A stretch of 53,237 nucleotides of DNA from an uncultured Acetobacteraceae bacterium (GTDB lineage: Bacteria; Pseudomonadota; Alphaproteobacteria; Acetobacterales; Acetobacteraceae). A program made the position numbers and the translations under genes. The DNA lies in contig CAIVPZ010000102.1 of the NCBI GenBank assembly GCA_903907955.1, positions 1 through 53,237 of the forward strand, read 5' to 3'. Shown one piece after another: positions 36,649 through 44,984 of this stretch. The notes below the pieces were generated by a model. The model saw only the letters and a list, made by a program, of their open reading frames with translations. It was not told the origin of the DNA and ran no database searches. Every line of letters begins with the position of its first letter. Position 1 is the stretch's first letter.

Positions 36649-37872
36649 TCAGCGCTCCACCAGCGCGATGCGCGCATTGTACCAGTTCATGAACAGGCTG
36701 ATCGACAGGCTGATGGCGAGATACACCGCCATGATCAGCGCGATGCCCTCGATCGCCTGCCCGGTCTGGTTCAGCGTGGTGTTGCCGATCGACACCACGT
36801 CCTGATAGCCGACCGCGACAGCAAGCGAGGAATTCTTCGTCAGGTTCAGGTACTGGCTGGTCATTGGCGGAATGATGACGCGCATCGCCTGCGGCAATAC
36901 CACCAGCCGCAACGCTTCGCCCGGCCGCAGGCCCAGCGCCGCGGCGGCCTCGCTCTGCCCGGCCGGCACCGCCTGGATGCCGGACCGCACGATCTCGGCG
37001 ATATAGGCGGCGGTATAGGTGACCAGCCCGATCAGCAGCGCGCCGTATTCCGGGCTGATCGTGCCGCCGCCCTGAAAGTTGAAGCCGCGCAGCACCGGCA
37101 CATCCAGCGTGAACGGCGCGCCGAACGCCGCCCATACCAGCAGCGGCACCCCGCCCAGCAGGCCGAGCGCGACCGGCCAGACCGGCGGCCGGATGCCGGT
37201 GTTCGCCTGGCGCCGTGCCGCCGCGCGCCGCCACGCGAGGGTGCCGAATACGCCGAGCACAAAGGCCGCCAGCGCCCAGCCATGCGCCGGCTGCCAGTCC
37301 AGCAGCGGCACCTTGATGCCGCGGTTGGACAGGAACACCGCCTCGCCCAGGTGCCAGGACTGCTTCGGTGCCGGCAGGGTCTGCAGCAGCCCGTACCAGA
37401 ACAGCAATTGCAGCAGCACCGGCAGATCGCGCAGCGCCTCGACATAAACGCCGCTGATGCGCGCCACCAGCCAGTTGCGCGACAGCCGGCCAACCCCGAT
37501 CAGCGTGCCCAGGATGGTGGCCAGCACGATGCCGGCCACCGATACTTTCAGCGTGTTCAGCACCCCGATGAGAATCGCCCGGCCGTAGGTGCTGGTGGAC
37601 GGATCGTAGTCGATCAGATGCTCGCCGATCGGGATGCCGGCGTTGTGCGAGAGGAAGCCGAAGCCGGTGGCGATATGCCGTGCCGCCAGGTTGCGCGCCG
37701 TGTTGCCGGCGAGGTACCAGACCGCCCCGGCCACCACGCCGACGATCAGCACCTGCCAGACGATGTTGCGCAGCAGCGGGTCCGACCAGGACAGGTGGAT
37801 GCGCCGCCGCGGGGCGGCCCGGCCGGACAAAGGCGGGCCAGACCGGCGGGGATCGGAGGTCGTTGCGGACAT
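36649..37872 (-). CDS. aapQ: General L-amino-acid ABC transporter permease AapQ
   Basis: A 407-residue permease, partner of AapM. RIHLSWSDPLLRNIVWQVLIVGVVAGAVWYLAGNT is the typical AapQ opening. The C-terminal half has the HisM-type core, with the EAA loop EAAAALGLRPGEALRLVVLPQAMRVIIPPMTSQYLN and NSSLAVAVGYQDVVSIGN. An insert between helices (about 190-250) is usual for this family. The ATG at 37870-37872 follows aapJ by 23 bases. Confidence 0.92.
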   Translation of the reverse strand: MSATTSDPRRSGPPLSGRAAPRRRIHLSWSDPLLRNIVWQVLIVGVVAGAVWYLAGNTARNLAARHIATGFGFLSHNAGIPIGEHLIDYDPSTSTYGRAILIGVLNTLKVSVAGIVLATILGTLIGVGRLSRNWLVARISGVYVEALRDLPVLLQLLFWYGLLQTLPAPKQSWHLGEAVFLSNRGIKVPLLDWQPAHGWALAAFVLGVFGTLAWRRAAARRQANTGIRPPVWPVALGLLGGVPLLVWAAFGAPFTLDVPVLRGFNFQGGGTISPEYGALLIGLVTYTAAYIAEIVRSGIQAVPAGQSEAAAALGLRPGEALRLVVLPQAMRVIIPPMTSQYLNLTKNSSLAVAVGYQDVVSIGNTTLNQTGQAIEGIALIMAVYLAISLSISLFMNWYNARIALVER

Positions 37873-37895
37873 GAGCGGCTACGGCACCAGCCGCC

Positions 37896-38921
37896 TCAGC
37901 GCATCGGCGGCGCGTATTGCAGCCCGCCCTTGTTCCACAGCGCGTTGATGCCGCGCGGCACGCCGAGCGCCGTCATGCTGCGGTCCCAGTTCTCGCCGGC
38001 ATTGCCGACCTGCTTGACCACGTTATAGGCAAACCTGTTATCCACCCCGAGCGCCTTGCCCATGTCGCCCTCCAGCCCGAGCAGGCGGCGGAGTTCCGGC
38101 AGCTTGGTGTCGGCGAAGCTGTCGATGTTCCTGCTGGTGACGCCGGCTTCCTCGGCGATCAGCTCGGCGAAGTGGGTCCAGCGCACCAGGTCGAAGAACT
38201 TGTCGTCGCCCTTGCGCACCATCATGCCCAGCGGCTCCTTGCTGATGGTCTCCGGCAGCAGCACCAGATCGTCCTTGTTGGGCTGGGTGGCGCGGAAGCC
38301 CGCCAACTGCGACCCGTCGGTCGAGTAGGCGTCGCAGCGGCCGGACAGGAAGGCGTTGCGCAGTTCCGGCAGGTCGGCGATCAGGATCGGCGTGAATTTC
38401 AGCTTGTTGACCCGGAAGAAGTCGCCCACCGCCAGTTCGGTCGAGGTGCCGGGCTGGATGCAGATGGTGGCGCCGTCGAGTTCCTTCGCCGACTTCACGC
38501 CCAGCGCCTTCTTCACCATGAAGCCGGTGCCGTCATAGTAATTCACCCCGGCGAACAGCAGGCCGAGATTGGCCTCGCGGCCGAGCGTCCAGGTGGTGGT
38601 GCGCACCAGCAGATCCACTTCGCCCGACTGCAGCGCGGTGAAGCGGTTGGTCGTGGTGGTCGGGACGAACTTCACCCTGGTCGCGTCGCCCAGGGTGGCG
38701 GCGGCCACGGCGCGACAGAAATCCGCGTCCAGGCCGCGCATCACCCCCTGGCTGTCCGGCAGCGCGAAGCCCGGCACCGAGCCGCCGACCCCGCAGACCA
38801 GTTGCCCGCGCGCCTTGATGGCGTCGATCGTGGCGGAGCCGCTGCCATCGGCACGGGCAGCCCCCCCGGACAGCAGCGCGCCGGCCACCAGGGCGCCGAG
38901 AACGGACGTCAAACGGAACAT
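37896..38921 (-). CDS. aapJ: General L-amino-acid-binding periplasmic protein
   Basis: A 341-residue periplasmic binding protein of the Aap system, which takes up a broad range of L-amino acids. The signal peptide (MFRLTSVLGALVAGALLSGGAARA) is followed by TIDAIKARGQLVCGVGGSVPGFA. The motifs GLDADFCRAVAAATLGD, RFTALQSGEVDLLVRTTTWTLGRE and LSGRCDAYSTDGSQLAG are characteristic of AapJ. It is first in the operon, so the promoter should lie in 38922-39085, where a hairpin (CGGGGCTGCCCCG) but no clear promoter is visible. Confidence 0.93.
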   Translation of the reverse strand: MFRLTSVLGALVAGALLSGGAARADGSGSATIDAIKARGQLVCGVGGSVPGFALPDSQGVMRGLDADFCRAVAAATLGDATRVKFVPTTTTNRFTALQSGEVDLLVRTTTWTLGREANLGLLFAGVNYYDGTGFMVKKALGVKSAKELDGATICIQPGTSTELAVGDFFRVNKLKFTPILIADLPELRNAFLSGRCDAYSTDGSQLAGFRATQPNKDDLVLLPETISKEPLGMMVRKGDDKFFDLVRWTHFAELIAEEAGVTSRNIDSFADTKLPELRRLLGLEGDMGKALGVDNRFAYNVVKQVGNAGENWDRSMTALGVPRGINALWNKGGLQYAPPMR

Positions 38922-39085
38922 GTGGTTACTCTCCCGAAAACGTGCGGGGCTGCCCCGCTCATGGCGGACAGTGCGTCAGGCCCGCGGCGCGATCAATGGG
39001 GGGTTGCGCCCGCCTCATGCCGCTGCGCGCGCCGATATGCCGCACGCAGCTTGCCCGCAGCCCTGCCGTCCGCCACACCCTCCGC

Positions 39086-39508
39086 ATGCTCCACCTGATG
39101 AAGCTCGCGGTCGGCATCCGTGACCTCGCCCAGTTGCGCGCGCTGCAGGCCGGCCGCCTCGCCGCCGGCGGCCGGTTGTGCCACCTGACCCGCAGCTTCC
39201 CCCGCCGCGCCGCGGAGATCACCGCTGGCGGCTCGATGTACTGGGTCGTTGCCGGCGCCATGGTGGTGCGCCAGCGCATCGCCGACATCACCGAAGCCAC
39301 TTATGACGACGCCTCCGCCTGCGCCGCCATCCATCTCGACCCCCATCTGGTGCCGGTAGCCGGGCGCCCGACCAAGCCCTTCCAGGGCTGGCGCTATTTG
39401 GCCGCCGAATCCGCCCCGCCCGACATCCCCACCGGCGGCGAGATCCCCGGCCTGGACCAGCTCCCCGAGGCGCTGCGCCGCGAACTGGCCGGGCTGGGCC
39501 TGCTCTAG
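39086..39508 (+). CDS. DUF1489 family protein
   Basis: A 140-residue protein matching the alphaproteobacterial DUF1489 family: LHLMKLAVGIRDLAQL at the start, LTRSFPRRAAEITAGGSMYWVVAGAMVVRQRI in the middle, and PFQGWRYLAAESAPPD near the end. The function is unknown; the conserved charged and aromatic residues suggest a small cytosolic enzyme or RNA-related protein, but this is a guess. The start is ATG at 39086; a second ATG four codons later (MKLAVG) is equally possible. Confidence 0.8.
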   Translation: MLHLMKLAVGIRDLAQLRALQAGRLAAGGRLCHLTRSFPRRAAEITAGGSMYWVVAGAMVVRQRIADITEATYDDASACAAIHLDPHLVPVAGRPTKPFQGWRYLAAESAPPDIPTGGEIPGLDQLPEALRRELAGLGLL

Positions 39509-39612
39509 CGATTTGACTTGCACCGACTCGGATGGCTGTTCAAAGATATATCAGGCGCCTATAACTGGTTGCTCGCCTGATCCCTTAACCCTGGTCCTCC
39601 GTGGAGCCCCTC

Positions 39613-39798
39613 GTGATCCTCTCCCGCAGACACCTCCTGGCATCCCTCGGCCTGGCGCTGCCGGCCGTCGCCGTCCTTGCCCCCGCGGCGAACGCCGCCA
39701 CCCCCATCCACAAGAAACACAGCAAGCACAGCCACGCCACGCAGGCGTCGCACAAGCACCACAAGTCCACCGCGAAGCCGTCGACCGTCCAGGGCTGA
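39613..39798 (+). CDS. Small exported His/Lys-rich peptide with twin-arginine-like signal
   Basis: A 61-residue product whose N-terminus LSRRHLLASLGLALPAVAVLAPAANA looks like a Tat-type signal (S-R-R-x-L-L) with an AxA cleavage site. The mature part is only about 35 residues and very rich in His, Lys, Ser and Thr (HKKHSKHSHATQASHKHHKS), which could bind metal ions or polyanions. The start is GTG at 39613 with GGAG 6 bases upstream; GTG at 39601 is also possible. No family is recognised. It is a lone gene 79 bases before the NCS2 permease. Confidence 0.5.
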   Translation: MILSRRHLLASLGLALPAVAVLAPAANAATPIHKKHSKHSHATQASHKHHKSTAKPSTVQG

Positions 39799-39877
39799 CA
39801 TGGCCAGCCGGCGCGCAGGCTAAGCCAGGGGCTCCGCCGCTGGCCGGGTTTTCCCCGTTGCGGCCCTGGAGATCCTG

Positions 39878-41164
39878 ATGGCGTTCTCCTTTGGCCTGCG
39901 TGACGCCGGCACCACTGTCCGGACCGAGCTGCTCGCCGGTCTCACCACCTGGCTCGCCATGGTCTATATCGTGGTGGTCAACCCGGACATTCTCGCCACC
40001 ACCGGCATGGACCATGGGGCGGCGTTCGTGGCGACCTGCCTCGGCGCCGGCATCGCCACCATCGCCATGGGGCTGTATGCCAACTATCCGCTGGCACTCG
40101 CCCCCGGCATGGGGCTGAACGCCTACTTCGCCTTTGCCGTGGTGGGCGGGCTGGGACTCTCCTGGCAGGTGGCGCTCGGCGCGGTGTTCCTGTCCGGCCT
40201 GCTGTTCCTGGCCGTCTCGCTGCTGCACGTCCGGGAATGGCTGATCAACACCATTCCGATGTCCCTGAAGCTCGGCATCGGCGCCGGCATCGGCTTTTTC
40301 CTCGCCCTGATCGGGCTGGAGAACATGGGCATCGTGGCGGCAAGCCCGGCGACCCTGGTCACGCTTGGCCATCTCGGCACCCCCCGCACGCTGCTGGCCT
40401 GCGGCGGCTTCGTCATCATGGCGGCGCTGGCCGCGCGCGGCGTCGCGGCGGCGGTGCTGATCGGCATGCTCGCCACCGCCGCCGCCGGCATCCCGTTCGG
40501 CCTGACCACCTTCACCGGCATCGTCTCGGCACCGCCTTCGCTCGCGCCCACCTTCCTGCAGATGGACATCGGCGGCGCGCTCAGCCTCGGCGCCGCCAGC
40601 ATCGTGCTGACCTTCTTCCTGGTCGATGTGCTCGACAACGCCGGCACGCTGATCGCCACCACCCACCGCGCCGGCCTGATGCGCCCGGACGGCACCGTGC
40701 CGCGGCTGCAACAGGCGCTCACCGCCGATTCCGGCGGCGCCATCCTCGGCGCGGCGCTCGGCACCTCCACCGTCACCAGCTACATCGAGAGCGCCGCCGG
40801 CATCCAGGCCGGCGGACGCACCGGCCTGGCCGCCGTGGTCACCGGCGTGCTGTTCCTCGCCACCCTGTTCTTCGCCCCGCTGGCCACCGCCATCCCCGGC
40901 TTCGCCACCGCCCCCGCCCTGGTGTTCGTCGCCTGCCTGATGGCGCGCGCCCTGCGCGACGTGAACTGGGACGACATGACCGACTACCTGCCGGCGGTGG
41001 CCACCGCCATCGCCATGCCCTTCACCTTCTCCATCGCCGCCGGCATCGGCATCGGCTTCATCGTGCATGCCGTGGTGAAAACACTCGCCGGACGGCCGGG
41101 CGAGGTGGGCGGCGCGGTGTGGCTGATCGCGGCGGCTTCGGGGGCGAAGTTCGCACTCCAGTAA
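39878..41164 (+). CDS. NCS2 family purine permease (AzgA-like)
   Basis: A 428-residue inner-membrane permease of the AzgA branch of the nucleobase:cation symporters, probably for adenine, guanine or hypoxanthine. Signatures are ELLAGLTTWLAMVYIVVVNPDILATTGMDHGA at the start, ANYPLALAPGMGLNAYFAF (the GMGLNAYF motif), ALGTSTVTSYIESAAGIQAGGRTGLAAVVTG, and a C-terminal helix set. The length is normal. GGAG lies 8 bases before the ATG. It is followed at once by the second long family 1 repeat. Confidence 0.9.
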   Translation: MAFSFGLRDAGTTVRTELLAGLTTWLAMVYIVVVNPDILATTGMDHGAAFVATCLGAGIATIAMGLYANYPLALAPGMGLNAYFAFAVVGGLGLSWQVALGAVFLSGLLFLAVSLLHVREWLINTIPMSLKLGIGAGIGFFLALIGLENMGIVAASPATLVTLGHLGTPRTLLACGGFVIMAALAARGVAAAVLIGMLATAAAGIPFGLTTFTGIVSAPPSLAPTFLQMDIGGALSLGAASIVLTFFLVDVLDNAGTLIATTHRAGLMRPDGTVPRLQQALTADSGGAILGAALGTSTVTSYIESAAGIQAGGRTGLAAVVTGVLFLATLFFAPLATAIPGFATAPALVFVACLMARALRDVNWDDMTDYLPAVATAIAMPFTFSIAAGIGIGFIVHAVVKTLAGRPGEVGGAVWLIAAASGAKFALQ

Positions 41165-41364
41165 GGAAGGCCAGGGGCGCTGCCCCTGGACCCCGCCAAG
41201 GGGCGGTGGCCCCTTGGAACCCATTACTTTAAGGGTTGTTGGGAGAGGGGGTAAGGAGATGTCGATACATCTCCTTACCCCCTCTCCCAACAACCCTTTA
41301 GCAGCGGGGTCCAGGGGTCCACTGACCCCTGGCGGGTCCAGGGCAGAGCCCTGGCCTTCCTTAC
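41165..41364. repeat. Family 1 composite palindromic repeat, long copy
   Basis: The layout is as in the copy at 1142-1327: GGAAGGCCAGGGGCGCTGCC, the CCAAGGGGC hairpin, AACCCATTACTTTA, then a central hairpin with perfect 32-base arms (41231-41262 and 41267-41298, loop CGAT). Then come GGGGTCCAGGGGTCCACTGA with its own hairpin, and CCAGGGC-AGA-GCCCTGG before CCTTCCTTA. The central arms differ from the other long copy at several places, with matching changes on both sides of the stem. It lies between the NCS2 permease and the acyl-CoA synthetase gene. Confidence 0.87.
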
Positions 41365-41461
41365 TGGAGTGCGACCTTCCCCCCCGTTCACGGCTGGCGC
41401 GACGGCTCGATCCCGCCTAATCAGGCAGGTGCGGGCCAACGTCAAACACCGGAAACATCCC

Positions 41462-43105
41462 ATGCCCTCATCCATCTACGACCAGGACCTCGACAAGAAC
41501 GCGGCCAACTACGTGCCGCTGACGCCGATTTCCTTTCTGGTGCGCGCCGCGCGCGTCTTCCCCAATGGCCTGGCCGTGGTGCATGGCGACCGCCGCATCA
41601 CCTATTCGCAGTTGCTGGAGCGCTGCCGCCGTCTGGCCTCCGCCCTCGCCGCCCACGGCATCGGCCGCGGTGATACGGTTTGCGTGCTCGCGCCCAACAT
41701 CCCGGCGATGCTGGAGGCGCATTACGGCATCCCGATGACCGGCGGCGTGCTCTGCGCCATCAACACCCGTCTCGACGCCCCGATCATCGCCTTCATTCTC
41801 GAACACTCCGAAAGCCGCGTGTTCCTGGTCGATCGCGAACTGGCCCCGGCGGCGAAAGCCGCGCTTGACCTGCTGACGGGGGAAAAGCCCCTGGTGATCG
41901 GCATCGACGACGTGCTGACCACCGCCGGCGAGGTCATCGGCGATATTGAATACGAGGCCTTCCTGGCGTCGGGCGACCCCGAACATCCGGTCCGCTATCC
42001 GGACGACGAGTGGGACGCGATCTCGCTCGGCTACACCTCCGGCACCACCGGCGACCCGAAGGGCGTGGTGACCCACCACCGCGGCGCCTACCTGGCCGCG
42101 CTCGGCAACGCGCTCGCCTTCAACCTCACCCCGCGCAGCGTCTATCTGTGGACGCTGCCGATGTTCCACTGCGACGGCTGGACCTTCACCTGGGCCGTCA
42201 CCGCGCAGGGCGGCACCCATGTCTGCCTGCGCCGGGTCGATCCGGCGCTGATCTTCCCGGCCATCGCCGAGCAGGGCGTCACCCACATGTGCGCCGCTCC
42301 GGTGGTGCTGACCATGCTGATCCATGCCCCGGCCAGCATCCGCCGCGATTTCGGCGGCCGGATCGTCAACATCGCCACCGGCGGCGCCGCGCCCCCCTCA
42401 TCGGTCATCGAGCGGATTGAACAGCTCGGCTTTACCGTTCACCACGTCTATGGCCTGACGGAAGTATACGGCCCGCTGACCGTCTGCATCTGGCAGCCCG
42501 GCCACGAAACCCTGAAGCTGGCCGAGCGCGCGCGCTTCCTGTCGCGCCAGGGGGTGCCGCTCCCGACCGCCGAGGACGCCACCATCCTGGACGTGAACCT
42601 CAACCCGATGCGGGCGGACGGCGAGACCATCGGCGAGCTGATGCTGCGCGGCAACACGGTGATGAAGGGCTATCTCAAGAACCCGAGGGCCACCCAGGCC
42701 GCCTTTGCCGGCGGCTGGTTCCACTCGGGGGACCTCGGCGTGCGGCACCCGGATTCCTACCTCGAAATCAAGGACCGCTCGAAGGACATCATCATCTCCG
42801 GCGGCGAGAACATCTCCTCGCTCGAGGTCGAGGAGGTTCTGTACCGCCATCCCGACATCATGGAAGCGGCGGTGGTGGCGCACCCGGACGAGAAATGGGG
42901 CGAGGTGCCGCACGCCTTCGTCACCCCCAAGCCGGGCGCCGAGGAGCGGCTGACCGAGGACGACGTGATCGAATATTGCCGGACCAGCATGGCCCGCTTC
43001 AAGGCGCCGCGCTTTGTCAGCTTCGTGCAGTTGCCCAAGACCAGCACGGGGAAGATTCAGAAATACGAACTGCGGCGGCGGTTGGCTGAGGGGTTGCAGA
43101 AGTAA
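41462..43105 (+). CDS. Acyl-CoA synthetase (AMP-forming)
   Basis: A 547-residue member of the ANL superfamily activating a carboxylic acid to its CoA thioester through an acyl-adenylate. The AMP-binding P-loop is YTSGTTGDPKGV, A5 is VYGLTEVYGP, A7 WFHSGDLGVRHPDSYLEIKDRSKDIIISGGENISS (hinge Asp), and the catalytic A10 lysine lies in KTSTGKIQKYELR. It matches the fatty acyl-CoA synthetase group that includes medium-chain and plant peroxisomal acyl-activating enzymes; the chain specificity is not visible. The start is ATG at 41462 (MPSSIYDQDLDKN), the conserved beginning of this group. It is convergent with rquA. Confidence 0.9.
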   Translation: MPSSIYDQDLDKNAANYVPLTPISFLVRAARVFPNGLAVVHGDRRITYSQLLERCRRLASALAAHGIGRGDTVCVLAPNIPAMLEAHYGIPMTGGVLCAINTRLDAPIIAFILEHSESRVFLVDRELAPAAKAALDLLTGEKPLVIGIDDVLTTAGEVIGDIEYEAFLASGDPEHPVRYPDDEWDAISLGYTSGTTGDPKGVVTHHRGAYLAALGNALAFNLTPRSVYLWTLPMFHCDGWTFTWAVTAQGGTHVCLRRVDPALIFPAIAEQGVTHMCAAPVVLTMLIHAPASIRRDFGGRIVNIATGGAAPPSSVIERIEQLGFTVHHVYGLTEVYGPLTVCIWQPGHETLKLAERARFLSRQGVPLPTAEDATILDVNLNPMRADGETIGELMLRGNTVMKGYLKNPRATQAAFAGGWFHSGDLGVRHPDSYLEIKDRSKDIIISGGENISSLEVEEVLYRHPDIMEAAVVAHPDEKWGEVPHAFVTPKPGAEERLTEDDVIEYCRTSMARFKAPRFVSFVQLPKTSTGKIQKYELRRRLAEGLQK

Positions 43106-43122
43106 GGCCAGGGCTGGACCCG

Positions 43123-43153
43123 CCGTCGCGCGCAGCGCGCCTTCGCGCGACGG
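43123..43153. terminator. Hairpin between convergent acyl-CoA synthetase gene and rquA
   Basis: CCGTCGCGCG (43123-43132) pairs perfectly with CGCGCGACGG (43144-43153) across an 11-base loop, 18 bases after the synthetase stop. Just before it, AAGGCCAGGGCTGGACCCG is a family 1 fragment. The position and 10-bp stem suggest a bidirectional terminator; there is no long T run, only GTTCTTT 20 bases on. Confidence 0.55.
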
Positions 43154-43179
43154 GCCGTGGTCGCTAGGAACCCGTTCTT

Positions 43180-43941
43180 TCAGACCTCGATCACCAGCTT
43201 CTGGTAGAAATTCCCGAAATACCCGGTGCGCGACACCACGCGATCGCGGTGCGACTCCGGCAGCCAGGTATCCACCGGGAGCGTCCACAGATCGGGCGCG
43301 AACGGCTCCAGCCGGGTCAGCACCGGGTGCCACAGATATTTCAGCGGGTGCCAGGCATACGGCCTGGCGAAATCCACGATCACCAGCTTGCCGCCCGGCT
43401 TCACCACCCGCAATGCCTCACGCAGCGTCGCCTCGCGCACCGGCCGTGGCATTTCGTGCAGCAGGAAGAACAGCAGCGCACGGTCATAGGTGGCGTCGGC
43501 AATCCGCAGCCGGCTGCTGTCCATGCGCAGCAATTGCACCGGCGCGCCCTCGGGCAGCTTCGCCCGCAGATTGCCGAGCTGGACCGGCAGCACGTCCACC
43601 ACATCGAGTTGCGAACCCGCGGGGACGCGGGCAGCCAGGCGCGGCGTCAGGTCGCCATAGACACAGGCCACCTGCAGCGTGCGTCCGGGCAGCGTCTCGC
43701 CCAACTCGGCCACGGCCGCATCCCGCATGGCAATGTACTTGCCCCACAGGATCAGGTTCACCAGCCATCGCCGTTCGAACACCTGCACCGCGCGCGGATG
43801 TACATAGGTCCACCAGTAATGCTCGTTCAAGTACTCGGGCACCGGCGGAGGCACGTCGTCGCTGTTGCAAAGCGAAACTTTTGCGAGCTCGCGAGGCAAC
43901 CGCTCAAGAACCCGATCTGTGTCGGGGGAAACCGCTCCCAT
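43180..43941 (-). CDS. rquA: Rhodoquinone biosynthesis methyltransferase-like protein RquA
   Basis: A 253-residue protein resembling RquA, which converts ubiquinone to rhodoquinone, the low-potential quinone used with fumarate reductase under anoxia. Family features seen are YWWTYVHPRAVQVFERRWLVNLILWG, the altered SAM motif I VACVYGD (residues 91-97, in place of the usual D/E-x-G-x-G), LDVVDVLPVQLGNLRAKL, LFFLLHEMPRPVREATLREALRVVKPGGKLVIVDF, and the end FGNFYQKLVIEV. The start ATG has GGAGAG 6 bases upstream. It is a single gene, divergent from nfuA and with no fumarate reductase genes nearby. I assign it from remembered family features; a search would confirm it. Confidence 0.83.
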   Translation of the reverse strand: MGAVSPDTDRVLERLPRELAKVSLCNSDDVPPPVPEYLNEHYWWTYVHPRAVQVFERRWLVNLILWGKYIAMRDAAVAELGETLPGRTLQVACVYGDLTPRLAARVPAGSQLDVVDVLPVQLGNLRAKLPEGAPVQLLRMDSSRLRIADATYDRALLFFLLHEMPRPVREATLREALRVVKPGGKLVIVDFARPYAWHPLKYLWHPVLTRLEPFAPDLWTLPVDTWLPESHRDRVVSRTGYFGNFYQKLVIEV

Positions 43942-44246
43942 TAACGTCTCTCCAACTGTGGTCCGGGTTTTGGACCAACCCCCCTTTAAATGATCTTGCG
44001 ATTATATCAGCCGAATTGGAAGCCCCTTCGGCCGGGGGGCTGGCCAGCCCCCGCTGCGGGACCGCGCCCGGCCGCGGACGGCACAGAACCGCTGAAACAT
44101 CATGGCAGGCGAACGTGCCCGCCGGCACGGGAGTCTCTTGCCTTCGCCGCGTGTTCACCGATATGTCAACCGGACTCAGCAGGTCCGGTTACCTCGCTTG
44201 TCGCCTCGCCGCACCATCTGCGAACCACGAACCCAGGGTCCAAGTC
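43942..44246. promoter_or_regulatory. Divergent rquA/nfuA control region with TGGTCC dyad
   Basis: No gene is seen in these 305 bases. TGGTCC (43959-43964) and GGACCA (43972-43977) form a dyad around GGGTTTT, starting 18 bases upstream of the rquA start, a possible operator. CTTTAAATGATCTTGCGATTATAT (43984-44007) is AT-rich and promoter-like. Nothing identifies an FNR- or oxygen-type site clearly. Confidence 0.35.
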
Positions 44247-44804
44247 ATGTTCATCGAGACCGAAGGCACGCCCAATCCCGCCACCCTGAAGTTCCTGCCC
44301 GGTCGGGACGTGCTGGGCGACGCCACCGCCGATTTCGCCACCGCCGAAGCGGCCGGGCGCAGCCCGCTCGCCATCGCCCTGTTCGCCCTGCCCGGCGTCG
44401 GCCGGGTGTTTCTCGGCGGCGATTTCGTCACCGTCACCAAGACCGAGGCGGTAACCTGGCAGGCACTGAAGCCGCAGGTGCTCACCACCATCATGGAGCA
44501 CTTCGTCGCCCGCCGCCCGGTGATCGTCGAGGACGGCCGCGCCGCCGACGAGGACGTCGATCCGGCGGACGCCGACATCGTCGCCCAGATCAAGCAGTTG
44601 ATCGACACCCGGGTGCGCCCGGCGGTGGCCGGCGACGGCGGCAACATCGTCTTCCGCGGCTATCGCGACGGCGTGGTCAGGCTGCAGATGCAGGGCGCCT
44701 GCAGCGGCTGCCCCTCCGCCTCGGCGACGCTGAAGCACGGCATCGAGAACATGCTTCGGCATTACGTGCCGGAAGTGCAGGCGGTGGAGCAGGTCCTCGC
44801 CTGA
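44247..44804 (+). CDS. nfuA: Fe-S cluster carrier protein, NfuA/NifU-C type
   Basis: A 185-residue Fe-S cluster carrier with an N-terminal Nfu domain (MFIETEGTPNPATLKFLPGR to about 90) and a C-terminal NifU-like domain with the cluster-binding pair Cys152/Cys155 in GACSGCPSASATLKHGIE. It delivers 4Fe-4S clusters to client enzymes. GDGGNIVFRGY is the usual entry to the cluster domain. The start is ATG at 44247, where family similarity begins. Its TGA is base 2-4 of family 2 repeat copy B. Confidence 0.92.
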   Translation: MFIETEGTPNPATLKFLPGRDVLGDATADFATAEAAGRSPLAIALFALPGVGRVFLGGDFVTVTKTEAVTWQALKPQVLTTIMEHFVARRPVIVEDGRAADEDVDPADADIVAQIKQLIDTRVRPAVAGDGGNIVFRGYRDGVVRLQMQGACSGCPSASATLKHGIENMLRHYVPEVQAVEQVLA

Positions 44805-44904
44805 GAGTTTGAAAAGGAATGCCGGCAAGCCGCCGAACGATGCCGGAAAACTCAATGATGTCAGCGGGCGTTCTTTTTCAGGTTCGATTGTTTTTCAGGC
44901 TCTG
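44801..44904 (+). repeat. Family 2 repeat, 104 bp, copy B
   Basis: Same length and ends as copy A (CTGAGAGTTTG to CAGGCTCTG). The TGA at 44802-44804 ends nfuA. The main stem has two mismatches (AATGCCGGC versus GCGGGCGTT), while the loop segment AAGCCGCCGAACGATG is kept. It separates nfuA from the RutE-like gene on the same strand. Confidence 0.87.
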
Positions 44905-44952
44905 GGCCGCGCTTTGCATGCTTCCATCGGGCCTCCCATATGTCGTATGATT

Positions 44953-44966
44953 GTTCGATATCGAAC
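44953..44966. promoter_or_regulatory. 14-bp perfect palindrome upstream of RutE-like gene
   Basis: GTTCGATATCGAAC is a perfect palindrome 18 bases before the ATG of the nitroreductase-like gene, just upstream of its ribosome site. It is well placed to act as an operator for a dimeric repressor. The regulator is unknown; no adjacent regulator gene is present. Confidence 0.45.
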
Positions 44967-44984
44967 GACCTGAAGGAGGCTGCG

